Shown: positions 32,134 through 43,745 of the stretch, in pieces
How the letters are laid out: each line of letters begins with the position of its first letter
Numbering within the stretch: position 1 is the first letter of the stretch
Source of the DNA: Saposhnikovia divaricata
Lineage: Eukaryota; Streptophyta; Magnoliopsida; Apiales; Apiaceae
Direction: 5' to 3'
DNA length: 64,000 nucleotides
NCBI GenBank assembly: GCA_036435485.1
Contig: CM071596.1
Span: 139,649,001-139,713,000 of the forward strand
Notes under the pieces: model-generated
Told to the model about the DNA's origin: nothing
Database searches by the model: none
Seen by the model: the letters and a program-made list of their open reading frames with translations, nothing else
Program-made: the position numbers and the translations under genes

Positions 32134-33560
32134 GTGGTTGATTTGGAGAAAAAAGTCCCGAGGATAAAAGATATACCAATTATAAATGAGTTTCCTGACG
32201 TATTTCCTGACGAATTGCCCGGATTACCTCCAGATAGAGAAGTAGAATTTTCGATTGATTTAGCACCTGGAACCGAGCCTGTATCTAAAGCACCTTACCG
32301 AATGGCACCTGTAGAGATGAAAGAGTTAGCTAGTCAACTACAGGATTTGTTGGATAAAGGAGTTATAAGGCCGAGTGTGTCCCCGTGGGGAGCACCTGTG
32401 TTATTTGTTAAGAAAAAGGATGGAAGCATGAGGTTGTGTATCGATTATAGAGAACTCAACAAGTTGACTATTAAGAACAAGTATCCACTACCGAGGATTG
32501 ATGATCTGTTTAACCAACTGAAGAATGCTGCTTACTTTTCCAAGATTGATTTGATATCATGTCACCATCAATTGAAAATCAAACCCGAGGATATTCCGAA
32601 GACTGCTTTTCGCAGAAGATATTGACACTATGAATTCTTAGTAATGGCTTTTGGATTAACGAATGCGCCAGCTGTGTTTATGGATTTAATGAATCGTGTC
32701 TTCAAGAGGTATATGGATAAGTTCATAATTATATTTATTGATGACATCCTTATATATTCGAGAACCCCCAAAGAGCATGCCGAATATCTAAGGATCGCAT
32801 TGGAAACCTTAAGGAAGGAAAGATTATATGCAAAGTTTTCTAAGCGTGAATTTTGGTTACAAGAAGTTCAATCCTAGGACATGTGATTAGTAAAGAAGGA
32901 ATTAAAGTAGACCCTACGAAGATTGAAGCTATAGTGGATTGGAGTAGACCAAGAACTCCTATCGAAGTAAGAAGTTTCTTAGGATTGGATGGTTACTACC
33001 GGAGGTTTGTCCAAGATTTTTTGAAGATAACTACACCGTTGACCAAGTTGACGTGGAAGAACGAGTAGTTTATTTGGAGTGATAAGTGTGAAGAGAGTTT
33101 TCAAGAATTAAAGAAGAGATTGGTTTCTGCACCAGTGTTAGTATTGCCAGATAATAAAGGAAATTTTGTTATCTACAGTGACGCTTCACATAAAGGATTA
33201 GGATGTGTTTTGATGCAACATGGAAATTTTATCGCGTACGCTTCGAGACAACTTAAACCACACGAGCAGAAGTATCCAACTCATGATTTGGAATTAGCTG
33301 CGATTGTGTTCGCGTTGAAGATTTGGAGACACTCTTTGTACGGAGAGAAGTGTGAGATTTTCACTGATCATAAAAGCTTGAAGTATATTTTCACCCAGAA
33401 GGAGTTGAATATGAGGCAGAGGAGATGGTCAGGGATTATGATTGAACAATAAGTTATCACCCTGGTAAGGCAAATGTAGTAGCTGATACGTTGAGCAGAA
33501 AAGAGAGGCTGAATATGTTATCTATGCCAAAGGAGTTATTTTGAGATTTTTAGAAGTTAA
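32134..33560 (+). pseudogene. pol: Reverse transcriptase and RNase H of element B
   Basis: The RT has FPDVFPDELPGLPPDRE, APVLFVKKKDGSMRLCIDYREL and an intact catalytic box (FIDDILIYS, about 32735-32765), unlike element A. Breaks: TGA at 32623-32625, a one-base loss near 32874, TAG near 33067, and a frame change near 33430. RNase H motifs YSDAS, KYPTHDLELAAI and FTDHKSLKYIF are present. RNase H ends around the YHPGKANVVAD segment at 33455-33490. Confidence 0.92.
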
Positions 33561-34895
33561 GTTTAGAAGTTTATGATTCGAAGGATGCTGATGAGTTTTT
33601 TAGTACGATGACTTTTCAACCAGAGTTGTTAGAAAAGATTCAGATATGACATGAAAACGTTATGAGTTGCGAGATGAATACATTGATTGGAGAGGAAATT
33701 TGTACTCAAAAAGATGAACAAGGTATTTTAAGATTTTCTAAGATAATATTGATTCCTAATGTTTCGGAGTTGCAGAATGATATTTTGAGCGAAGCCCATA
33801 GTTCAAGATATTCAACCATTGGATATCCCTGAGTGGAAGTGGGAACACCTTGCCATGGATTTCGTAGTAGGATTACAAAAGACTAAAGCGAATCACGATG
33901 CAATTTGGGTTATCATTGATCGATTGACGAAGTCTGCACATTTTCTACCGATTAACAAAAGATTCTCATTGGATAAGTTGGTACACTTGTATTTGAAGGA
34001 GATAGTGTCATATCATGGAGTTCTTGTTTCGATAGTATCTAATCAAGACCCACAATTCAATTTGAGATTTTAGCAACAATTTCAAGAATGCCTAGGAATC
34101 CAACTAAAAATGTGTACAGCTTACCAACCACAGACGGTCGGACAAAGTGAAAGGCCTATTCAGACCATAGAAGATATGCTTAGAGCGTGTGCAATGGATT
34201 TTAAGGGAAGTTGGGATGAACATCTGCCATTGGTTGAGTTTTTGTATAACAATAGTTACCACGCGAGTATAGGAATGCCACCGTATGAAGCTTTGTATGA
34301 AAGGAAGTGTAGATCGCCAGTATATTGGGAAGAAGTTGGCGAAAGGAAGAATTTAGGACCAGAGTTGCTTCAACAGACTAAAGAGAAAGTTGAGATCATT
34401 CAGAAAAGATTGATTACTGCTCAGGACCGACAAAAGAAATATGCTGACCAAGCCAGAAAGGATATGAGTTTTGAGGTAGGAGATCAAGTGTTGCTAAAAG
34501 TATCATCATGGAAAGGAGTTACAAGATTTGGTAAGAAAGAAAAGTTAAGTCCAGGGTATGTAGGAGCATTTGAGATTCTAAATAAAGTCGGGAAAGTTGC
34601 TTATGAATTGGCGTTGCCACCACACATGTACCACATTCACAATGTTTTCCATGTATCTATGCTTAAGAGATATAATCCAGATATGGGTCATGTGATTGAG
34701 TATGAGCCCATCGAGATTCAGCCAGTTTTGTCGTATGAGGAGCAACCAGTAGAAATTCAAGATAGAAAAGAAAGGAAGCTTAGAAATAAGATTGTTTGTT
34801 TGGTTAAAGTTTTGTGGAGGAATCCTAAAGTTGAAGAATCAACTTGGGAACTTGAGAGCGAGATGCTTGCCAAGTATCCTCATTTGTTTAGTTAG
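33561..34895 (+). pseudogene. pol: Integrase of element B with chromodomain; zinc finger deleted
   Basis: The N-terminal HHCC region is missing. At about 33810 the sequence jumps from the SSRYS segment straight to QPLDIPEWKWEH, a loss of roughly 165 bp compared with element A. The core keeps the first Asp (WVIIDRLTKSAHF), has Asn for the second (SNQDPQF), keeps Glu (IQTIEDMLRAC), and has a stop near 34070. From 34110 to 34895 the frame is open: C-terminal domain (VLLKVSSWKG, NVFHVSMLKRYNP) and chromodomain (KERKLRNKIVCLVKVLWRN, WELESEMLAKYPHLF). Confidence 0.92.
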
Positions 34896-34918
34896 GTGAG
34901 ATTCTGGGGACAGAATCC

Positions 34919-34933
34919 TTTTAAGGGGGAAGG
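34919..34933 (+). other. Polypurine tract of element B
   Basis: TTTTAAGGGGGAAGG lies immediately before the LTR start TATGACGACC at 34935. Confidence 0.9.
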
Positions 34934-35503
34934 CTATGACGACCTAGAATTTTTCGAGATTTTATAAATGTTTATTTAATTGTTAAATGTGAATTATGAG
35001 ATATGGATATTTTGTGAAGTCAAGATATATGTGGAATCATGTTTATATGATTATATGTGTCATATATGTTCGTGGAATTTTACTTGTATTTTTAGAGCAT
35101 TAAAAGTATTTTTAATGTGCATTTTTAATCTTCTAAAAATCTTATAAAATCATTGGAGTCATTTTAAATCATGAAATCTTTTGCATTATCATCTTTGTGA
35201 CATTACTTAGTTTATAAAATTAGTGGGAGTATTTAATTATGTGTGTAAGTATTTTAAAATGATTTAAAAAGCTTTATTGCATTTAAAGGTTCTTTATTTC
35301 GAAAATTCATATAAAATTCATTTTTGACTCAAAAATTATTTTAAAAATATGGGGAGGTTTGTAATTTCATAAATTTTTATTTTAAAATTTTAAAAATAAT
35401 TTCTCTCCTAATTTCCTATTTTATTTCGATTTTTAAAATAGTTAAAAACGAATTTTAAAAGCTAGATTTCAGTTTTTGCTAAATTACCATTTTACCCCTG
35501 CCT

Positions 35504-35511
35504 CTATATAA
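35504..35511 (+). promoter_or_regulatory. TATA box of LTR B
   Basis: CTATATAA (GCCTCTATATAACC) is followed within 30-40 bp by CTTCATTTCTTCCTCC, a likely start region. Confidence 0.65.
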
Positions 35512-35682
35512 CCTCACCCACTTCATTTCTTCCTCCTGTTCGCGAGTTTCAGCTGCTGGTACTCTCTTCTCTCTCCCTTTTTCGTTTTCTTTCAATTTTG
35601 AGCTCAAAACCATGTCTAAATTTGAGTTTTAATCATCCTTGTTATGTTTTTATGCTAGCTTAAGGTTTTGGTGAAATTTTGG

Positions 35683-35687
<5 letters not shown>

Positions 35688-35726
<39 letters not shown>
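35688..35726. repeat. AT microsatellite, about 19 units
   Basis: Uninterrupted (AT)n in the leader part of LTR B. LTR A has only short TATATATAT runs near 25915-25945 in the matching region, so it expanded after the two LTRs diverged. Confidence 0.97.
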
Positions 35727-35730
<4 letters not shown>

Positions 35731-35870
35731 CTCTGTGTATATATAAGCATGGGAATTGACATGCAAGCTTAGTTAGATAGTAATTTAGTGATTTGATATT
35801 CTTATATTGTTTATTATGTAATAAAATTGAAGTTTTGTGTTGTTGGAGTTCGGGTTAGAATTTTGGTTCA

Positions 35871-35933
35871 AACCCTCACCGTCGGTGGCTTTTTCAGACG
35901 ATTGGCCGACCGGTGAGGGTGGGTTGTTGTCTC
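35871..35933 (+). other. GC-rich hairpin in the LTR B leader
   Basis: ACCCTCACCGTCGG pairs with CCGACCGGTGAGGGT. The place in the LTR equals that of the hairpin at 26087-26128 in A, but the sequence differs. Confidence 0.6.
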
Positions 35934-36442
35934 TGTATTATCCGCAAACGACTTAGAGTGTATGTATGTGCATAATTTTGATTGCATGTAAGGGTTTCCA
36001 TGATATTTGAATTTTTCGAATTATTTATATGTATGTAAGAACTTTATAATTTGCTAAGTGCTTAACCTTTGTTAATTAGTGATTTGATGATGATTTGATG
36101 TTAATTAGGTGGTAATTAAGCTGCATGAATAATATTTCCAGATTTATAAAGATTTAATTCGAATTTTTATGGATTAATATGATTATGTGATAAGAGATTG
36201 TCAATTTGATATGTAAGAATAATATTTAGAATATGTATGTCAAAATTTCGAATTTTGATAAAAAATATGAATTGTGAGATTTTAATGATTTATTAAATAC
36301 GATTTGGTGATTTTATTGATAATTGGATAAATTGCTAGTTGATGATATTTGCGTGGTGATTTTGAGTTTAATAGTATATGTAGTGATAAGAGTTATATGT
36401 GCGAAGATGAGAGGTTAGTACTAATTCATGTGTATAAGTGGT

Positions 36443-36800
36443 CGCTAGACATCAAATAATGATGTCTAAGCCCTTATTAACATCGCTTAATATTAAGAAA
36501 ACTGATTTATAATGCTATAATAGACATCAGTTTCAGACGATGTTAAAGATATCAATTGAATCGGTTACTTGTTTTTAAAACCGATGTCTGAAGTCCCTTA
36601 GACATCGTTTTCAGCTGATGTTTATGACTTCTATTATATCAGTTTTTTTTAGAGAAACGATGTGTAAGGCCCATTAGTACATCGTTTTTTTGTCTATAAT
36701 CGATGTGTAAGTTGTCAGTAGACATCAATTTTTATTGACAATTAGTTGTGTATGTAGTTATAAGACATCAATTTTTCTCTATTTGACATTTAAAACTAAT
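36443..36800. repeat. CACTA-2 left subterminal repeats
   Basis: About ten copies of a GACATC core (TAGACATCAATTT, AGACATCGTTTTC and inverted forms) within 350 bp, with no ORF. The sequence from there to 37000 is simple AT-rich DNA. Confidence 0.8.
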
Positions 36801-37145
36801 GTAGTTTTTCATATTGATACAAACAAAAAATGATTCTAAAAACTACTCTACCTGCTATCACCACAAAAGTAGACATATATTCATTCAACCCAATGTCATT
36901 CATTTACATCCATACTCCATAGTTCATTCAAACATACATTCCTTCCATCCATAATCCAATCTAGAATGTATACATAATGAACTAGCCAAATTCAAACATT
37001 ACATTACTACTAGACATTAAATCCGCAAAACATACAAATTCGCAAAACCAACTTAAAGGTATATATCCAGAAACCCTTAGTTAGAACCAACATGCACGCA
37101 CTAGTACTGAAATGTCCATCCAACAAAACCTGATCCGACAAAAGT

Positions 37146-40100
37146 TCAAATACGATCTTGAATGAATTTGAGTGCCTCCACACGCACCTCCTACAGATCC
37201 GCATCACTGTAAGTTTTTCTAGTCTTGTTCAGCCACTATAAAGTGCAAAAAAAAAAATTTGATTTAACACAAACAGAAATGGCCTGGTTCATAAATATAA
37301 ACAGAAATGGCCTGGTACACTGACTACATACACTGATGACTACACTGACTGTACGAGAAGCGGACAAAATTTTACCTTAGTGGCAAAAGTCAATCCAGGA
37401 TCCTTTGTGATCTCTTTCATGTAGCGCATTACAACGTAACCGCATTCATGACCACCAGGTTGTTTCGGAGATCCCTGTTTCAATTTAAAAAAAAAATTCC
37501 ATATCAGGCCTTGGCAAATTAACCAACATCTTTGATTATACTGGATTGGAACGAAATGTAAAATTACTTACAGTGAGAAACTTTACTTTCGGCATCTTGG
37601 TGCTCCTACCAGTTTCGGAATTGAAAGATTTCAAAGCACTGCAAAAAATAAATTATAAAAAATTAATTAGTCAATTTTAAAATCGAGGAATGCTTCCAAA
37701 CTCATCACAGTGCTGGAAATTACCTTGTTAATGCTTTTTCTAGTGCTGGAAACTGAACTGGATGAGGCAATGGATTGAGAATGTAAATCTCACCATCCCA
37801 AATAATTGTCAAAATCCAATGCTTACTATTTTCAGTTAAAAAAAGGCATCACAATCAGAAATTAAGAAAATAAGATCCAAGTGTTGGTATTAACTTATCT
37901 ACAGACTCTGACTTACTTGTGATTATGTGGCAAGAAGAACAGACGATCAGCATTACCCTCTTTCAGCCGTTTTACAATGTTTCCTTCAAATTCAGCGTTG
38001 AGTGTCAATCGTGGATCGACAAAACCAAATGTATCTGATTCATCCGTCTCACTTAACTCAGTATGCAGGTTCCTACAAAAAAAAATACCATTATAAATTG
38101 TACATGAAGAATGAGAAATTTTATAAACAAAAAATATCTACTTACAGCATATAAGCCGAGATTACAGCTTGGCCAATCATGTCGTACTCCAATAATGATA
38201 GAATATTCTCATCTAACAAATAAATGATTTTGTCATTTCCAAACACCTCCTGACCACATGTAATCTGTATTGTTAACCCATACTTTTTCATCCAGGTTGT
38301 TGCATGTTTAAACAATAAATTAAAGCCTTTCGGCACTTTTGCAGTAGGCTTTGCTTCAGAAAACAGGGTCTTCAGCTTCTGCAACTCACCCTTCGAATTC
38401 TCACCCTTCTCACCCTTCTTCCTTGACAGCACCGGTTCTTTTTTCTTACTATGTAATTAATCAAATCATAAAAACATAAGCACATATAAGTTTCGATAGA
38501 TCATGCATGCATCGGAAGTGAAAATGTATTATTATCCCGTAAATCATACCACACCAGCAGCTGGGTAGATTATTAATTCCTCAGGCCATGCTACATGAGA
38601 GCCAACAGCTTGCAGGACAGTCTCGATTTCTCCGGGTACTGGCACTGGAATTAGTGCCTCTTCTTTGATAAAACCTTCAACAGAGACTCGTAGACATCCG
38701 GGCGGCATAGCCTTTCCATGAATTTTCTCACCGAATTTATGAGGGGGGAAAACAACACCAAAAGCAACCTTGTTGTTTATGTCGTTTACCGCCAACTTAC
38801 ATTTTTGACCATCCTAGAAATTTGATAAATAAATGTTAAACCAACTAAAATGGAAACAATAACCAAAATATGGTAGCACGCGGGTTAAATTATATTAATT
38901 AATTTCACTTTTAAAATATGGAAACATTTTTGAACTCAAATTGCTAATTTTAAATTTCAGCCAAATAAAGTGCAAAATATAAATAATATGGGCCACATCT
39001 AAGCGTAATTTACTCTCCTATCTATTTTTTTACCAGATTTTCAGGAGGTGGAGGAGGGGTCTCAACAGCGACACGGTCTTGTTCATCACCATCCAACACC
39101 AATTCTTTTGCAGCTCCCGGTTTTGTCTTAGCTAAAGCTTCAGCTTGTTCGACACCTGCTTTGTCGGACACTATTGGTGAATGAACATTGGTTTGGGAAT
39201 TAACCAATGCCTTTAATTGGGCAATCTCTGACTCCAGATTCTGCATCTTCTCAGACATCTTTCGATCACGAGCCATCAACTCTGACTTTGAGATTCAAAC
39301 CTTTTTCTCTCTTGGTAATTTGAAGAATTCTTTTGGAGTGATGAACCCTCCAACTGCTCGAACCCTCCCCGAATGCTCAGGAGTTTCCAATGCAACTGTG
39401 AGAACATCTTCACATGCAGCGTGGTGAAATTCACCCTTGTCCTTGGCTTCCAGTTGGGTATCCTCTATATACACATGAAAAGTGTCAACATAAATCATCA
39501 TGTTATTGAGAATAAAATTATCATAAATAATTATCATGACAGGAGGCTTACAATTCTTTGGCACACTTCTGCCAGTTCTGGATCCATCACACCGTCCTTT
39601 GGTTCTCGAGCCTTCTTCCAAAAAATTGCTCTGTCAGGATCTTCGTCGGGATCCAACCTTCCAGCCTTAATCTGTTAAAAATGAAACAACAAATTAAAAA
39701 TATAAAAAATATATATATAGTATGAACAAAAAAAGATTATTCTTATTACCTCTTCCTCCTTTAAGCCAATGTAGCCCTTTCTTGACATCCGATGAGGATA
39801 TTTTCTCTTACCAACTCTGCCACTTTGTACATCATGAATGTCCTAGCCAACAAATTTATATAATTAAAAATAATCACAATTTATCATGCAAAACAATCAT
39901 TAATGTATGTTATTGAAAACAATATAACTTAAAGAAAAAAAATCACATATACCTTCCAATTTTCATCAGACCTCTGTGCAACAAACTTTTTCCAGGATGA
40001 CTTACTCATATTGCTTTGGCGGCCTACACAACTTCTTCTTCTCACCAAGATATGGTCGCACAAATTTATTTGTTAATCTGGTCTTAAAGTGTCTCCATTT

Positions 40101-40664
40101 AGCGCCTGCAGACTTCAGGATAAAGTCCTCTAAATTTGGTTTAACTTTGAATGCATCCTGGAGAACATATAAGCATTTACACATCGTAAGAAACTGTTAA
40201 CTAATTAAAATTAAAGATCAATAGAATAGACAAAAATTGGAGAATACCTGAACATCGAGCCAAAGCTTTTCTTTCAATTGAAGATCCACATGTGGCCAGC
40301 TTCCTATATCAATAGGGATCATTGTCCTAGCCAACATGCCAACATATGAAGATAATTTAGGCCTATTACTCCCATTAGGAGCTCCCAAATCATTGCACGT
40401 GACTTTAAACTTTTTCCCACGAACTTTCTTCACAATGACTTTGTGCATGGCACATACACTTCGTTTACCTCCGGTTTTTTTTGGAACAGTTTCAGTAGTT
40501 GTAATTGTGGTTTGCCCTGAGTCTGACTATGGAGTTTCAGATGCGTGTACGGACTGTGAGACTTGAGGTTCTATTGCTTCGACCTCTATCTCTAGATGCT
40601 TGCTGGCTTCTGAGCTCATTTCATCTTTTTTCCTTTCAGATTTCTTTTGCTTCTTAGGTGCCAT
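37146..40664 (-). pseudogene. CACTA-2 second gene: Transposase_24, DUF8039 and Ulp1-like protease
   Basis: The start codon at 40662-40664 gives MAPKKQKKSERKK. Exon 1 has a TAG near 40530, then the Transposase_24-like core (SNRPKLSSYVGMLARTMIPI). Next come exons at about 40155 (LEDFILKSAGAKWRHFKTRL) with a frame change near 40010, then 39846, 39672 and 39466 (PEHSGRVRAVGGF), a coiled coil (39279-39150), a DUF8039 exon (38815-38556; FGVVFPP, AMPPGCLRVSVEG), a linker exon (38450-38145) and a C48/Ulp1-like cysteine protease. In the protease, His is in HWILTIIWDG (about 37830), the Asp position reads ILNPLPHP, and Gln/Cys are in QPGGHECGYVVMRYMKEI (about 37440-37390). A TAG at 37191-37193 precedes the last stop. 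Such proteases may remove SUMO; here the Asp is Asn. Confidence 0.85.
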
Positions 40665-41011
40665 TTCTCTCGTATTTTTTCAATCTGTAAAGTTGAAGAA
40701 ACATATATGAAAAAAATAAATTAAGTAAATAGCAACAAAAATATGTTATAAGGACAACAGGGCTCACAGAAATCATAAGAACAAACAAGATATTATAACA
40801 ACTAATAAGAAAAATAGTTGTAATATTGTCCTACATAAACAGGTTTCACAGAAACTATAAATAGAGAACAAAATCTGGTCTTAAATTATAAGAAATATTG
40901 TCATAAAGAAACAGTAGTACCGAGAAGAAAAAACACTAGTTTGACTTGGTACAAATAAGAACAAACACTAGTTTAAAACAAACAGTAGTACAAACAAGAA
41001 CAAACACTAGT

Positions 41012-41488
41012 TCATAGCTTTTTCACCCAAATCCCCTTAATATTCTGTCTTATATTGCTAACACTAGCTTCATCATCATTACTAGGATCACATTTAGGGA
41101 TCGCAGAGCAGAATGGGGGATGCTGTAAGATGGTGTCTCCTAGGTCGTCATTGTAGTACACATCACGATAGTCTCTTGTCTTCGATGTTAGCACAACAGA
41201 CCAGGTTGGGTCAATCACAAAAGAACTACTACTAGCATAAGATTTTTTACTCCTAGAAGACTCTTCTCCATGCCAAATCCACTCAATATAGCCCAAACTA
41301 AAACCGGCTTCATATAGATGACCTCTAATTATTTTTACCGAAAACTTTTTAAAATTAGCACAGCGTGCACATGGGCAAGGAATTTTCTTAGGGTTTTTGG
41401 CATTTTCCTCAGCAAAGATCAAGAATTGCTTGACACCAACTTCATACTCTAAAGTATCCCTATCGGCTTTGATCCATGACTTATCCAT
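41012..41488 (-). pseudogene. CACTA-2 transposase N-terminal fragment
   Basis: It starts MDKSWIKADRDTLEYEVG at 41488. Residues 1-75 form the transposase-associated domain with CPCARC and a later GHLYEAGF/EWIWHGE segment; the rest is a linker of unknown role. No core transposase, DUF4218 or DUF4216 sequence follows; the second gene begins only 350 bp on. A large internal deletion most likely removed about 3 kb. Confidence 0.88.
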
Positions 41489-42330
41489 TTAAACCCACCT
41501 AATATGTTACTAAAATGTTCAATAACCACTAGTAATTAAAAAATATAACTTCTCTATTATCTTCTTACTATAAACTATAACCAACAACATACACACATGC
41601 ATTTATATAGCAAATAATAAACACATAAATTATAACAGAGCAAACAACTAAATATATACAAACAATCAATCAATCAACCAAATTAGCAAGTGCAGTGCCA
41701 CTTAAACATTAAACAAATATAAACATTCACTATCCCATTCAAACCACCAAACTGCACTTAAACATGCTCTTAAACTGCACTTAAACAAATATAAACATGC
41801 TCTGTCACTTAAACATTAAACATTAAACATGCTATGTCACTTTATAATCCAACACATGCAACAGATCAACATCCAACAGTTACCAATATTACATAAAAAT
41901 GCTTATAACAAAGAAAAATACATAAAATGCTTATAATCGAGCATCGGTAAATACTAAATGATTTAAAACATAACCCCCCAATTTTAAAAATTAGGGTTTC
42001 GATTTTTAACAAGATCCAATTGATTTTTAACAAAATCATGCTTTGAAATGATTAACATACATACAAATCTACAAACAAATCTATTGAGCTTACCAATTCG
42101 AGCTTCAAACAGATCTATTGAGCTTTGGAGCTTTTCTTCGAACTGAGCTTCGAACTGGCCGGGCTTCAAACTGAGCTTCTTCGATTGAGAGTGTAGAGAG
42201 CCAGGAGAGACAGCTGGTGAGAGTAGAGAGAGAGAGATGATAGTCGAGAGAGAGGTGAGAGTGGAGCGAGAGTGGAGAGAGATGTGAGAGTCGAGAGAGA
42301 GTGGAGAGAGAGGTGAGAGAGAAAAAGTAA
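41489..42330 (-). promoter_or_regulatory. CACTA-2 leader with GA-rich tract
   Basis: GAGAGAGAGGTGAGAGT-like repeats at 42185-42325 (CT-rich on the coding strand) match the CT tract in front of the CACTA-1 transposase. The stretch 41500-41980 between the tract and the gene is AT-rich with ACATTAAACA repeats and probably contains a leader intron. Confidence 0.45.
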
Positions 42331-42519
42331 TTTTTATGTTTAATTTGTTTTATTAAATATTTGTCTGAATGATAGTATTAGAAATGGGGGGAAATTACAA
42401 AAAATTTGGTTAAGGGACAGGGAAACAAAATTTGGTGATGAGCGGGCAAATAAAACAATTAAAGGGGGGAAATAAAAACTAAGGGGGGGGAAATATTTGA
42501 GGCGCGCAGTTTCATTTTT

Positions 42520-42746
42520 TTAAAGAGAGCTTTATTTAAAGAGAGCTTTGGACATCGGTTAGTAAATGAAGTGATGTCTAAATGTTTTTAAGGAAAGGTT
42601 TAGACATCGGTTGATAAATGAAGTGATGTCTGAATGTTTAAAAGACATCGGTTTTATTTTCACTGATGGTAAAAAGACTTTTAACATCGGTTTTATTTTA
42701 ATCGATGTTAAAAACCGTGATGTCTATTAACAGATTTTTAGTAGTG
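42520..42746. repeat. CACTA-2 right subterminal repeats and inverted repeat
   Basis: Repeats of GACATCGGTT with GATAAATGAAGTGATGTCT occur at 42550-42630, then single GACATCGGTTTTATTTT units, ending in the 3' terminus at 42746. Confidence 0.85.
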
Positions 42747-43187
42747 TGAGTATCAGTGACTGAGCTGTTAGCTGTTGCATTCTATCGGAGACAAGTAACT
42801 CTGTCTCTTATTGAAGTTTACATTCTTGAACTGTTATATATCCTGTTAATTCAAGCATGCCTACCATATACCATGTCGATCATAAAACTTGTTGAACCTA
42901 TCTTTGCATGTACCCATAATTCTGTAATCAACTATTAAACAACCTATAAACCCTAAAACAACATATTTCTTTCTAATTGCTTCTTGACCATATATGTCCA
43001 ATAGCTTGCCATAATTAAACCATATTGACTGACAGATAAACCAGTATTTTACTTAACCTATATCCGTGACCAGTTGAACCTATGTTGACCCTAAAACTTA
43101 TAAAAGATTCATTGTGACCTAAACACTGTCTTAAAAACTTGATTACCTATATTATTGTTCTTAAATCCTACAACTTGATCAATTACT
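42747..43187 (+). repeat. 3' LTR of element B, second part
   Basis: It resumes at GAGTATCAGTGACTGAGCTG, which matches 27085 on in LTR A, and runs to the equivalent of about 27525. Copia E then interrupts it. The remainder of this LTR is not in the window. Confidence 0.88.
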
Positions 43188-43689
43188 TGTTGCCCAGTAA
43201 ATAACAATTGTAGAAGAGGGGTTGAATACAATTGTATAAGATTTTCGACTTTAACAGAAATGATAACACAAGTATGAATAAATAACAGCTTTATTAATTC
43301 TGATATAAAACTGTTACAAACTCTCTCAAGAAATTCTGATGTTCTTGAGAGCTTCTAGGTTACAAGATATCTCGTGTATGCGATTACAATTAAGTAAAAC
43401 CTAAATTGTGTTTGTATACATTACACAGCTGCCCTATAAATTTCAAGATATGTCAAATCAGTTAATAACAGTTTACAATACATATCCTAACTGATAGTTA
43501 CAATCCTATAAAATAGGAGTCGATAAATCAATCTTCCTTGATCTCTTGACTAATGTAAATCTTTATGTAATCCTGATCAGCTTCTAATCCTGATAACAAC
43601 CTAATACTAACGTTGCAATACTGATGACGTCAGCATCAGTATCTGATCAGTAGTCCAGATCCTATCATCACTTGAATCAATATCTAACA
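43188..43689 (-). repeat. 3' LTR of copia element E (502 bp)
   Basis: On the minus strand it starts TGTTAGATATTG next to a polypurine tract and ends GGGCAACA at 43188. TTACT (43183-43187) is the probable left target duplication. It contains a perfect 10 bp stem hairpin at 43323-43351. Confidence 0.85.
43323..43351. other. Perfect hairpin in LTR E
   Basis: CTCTCAAGAA and TTCTTGAGAG pair over 10 bp around a 9-base loop. LTR F has an 11 bp stem with one mismatch at the same place but with different arm sequence (55406-55434). Confidence 0.75.
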
Positions 43690-43703
43690 ATCTCCCCCAA
43701 TTT
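43690..43703 (-). other. Polypurine tract of copia E
   Basis: The minus strand reads AATTGGGGGAGAT directly before the LTR start. The TTGGGGGAGATTGTTA form is typical of plant copia elements. Confidence 0.88.
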
Positions 43704-43745
43704 GTACTTTATGAAATAACGCACAAATTCCTTGATTCAATAATG

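Larger units (their letters stand above)
34935..36442 (+). repeat. 3' LTR of element B, first part
   Basis: It starts TATGACGACC and aligns with the LTR of element A from 24975 to about 26960. It includes a TATA box (35504-35511), a pyrimidine-rich leader, an AT microsatellite (35688-35726) and a GC-rich hairpin (35871-35933). CACTA-2 interrupts it; it resumes at 42747. About 80 bp present in LTR A before the junction are absent here. Confidence 0.88.
36443..42746 (-). mobile_element. CACTA-2, internally deleted CACTA transposon (6.3 kb)
   Basis: The right end reads ACAGATTTTTAGTAGTG, so the complement starts CACTACTAAAAATCTG. The left end is damaged and begins about CGCTAGACATCA. Repeats of AGACATCGGTT/GATGTCTA type crowd both ends. 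Genes run on the minus strand: a transposase N-terminal fragment (41012-41488) and a complete second gene with Ulp1-like end (37146-40664). The transposase core is absent, so the element cannot move by itself. No convincing target duplication is visible (GGT left, TGA right). Confidence 0.85.

Noticed and set aside
36443..36447. CGCTA as the exact left end of CACTA-2
   Set aside because: Kept only as approximate: the inverted repeat is not recognisable beyond it and flanking bases do not duplicate.
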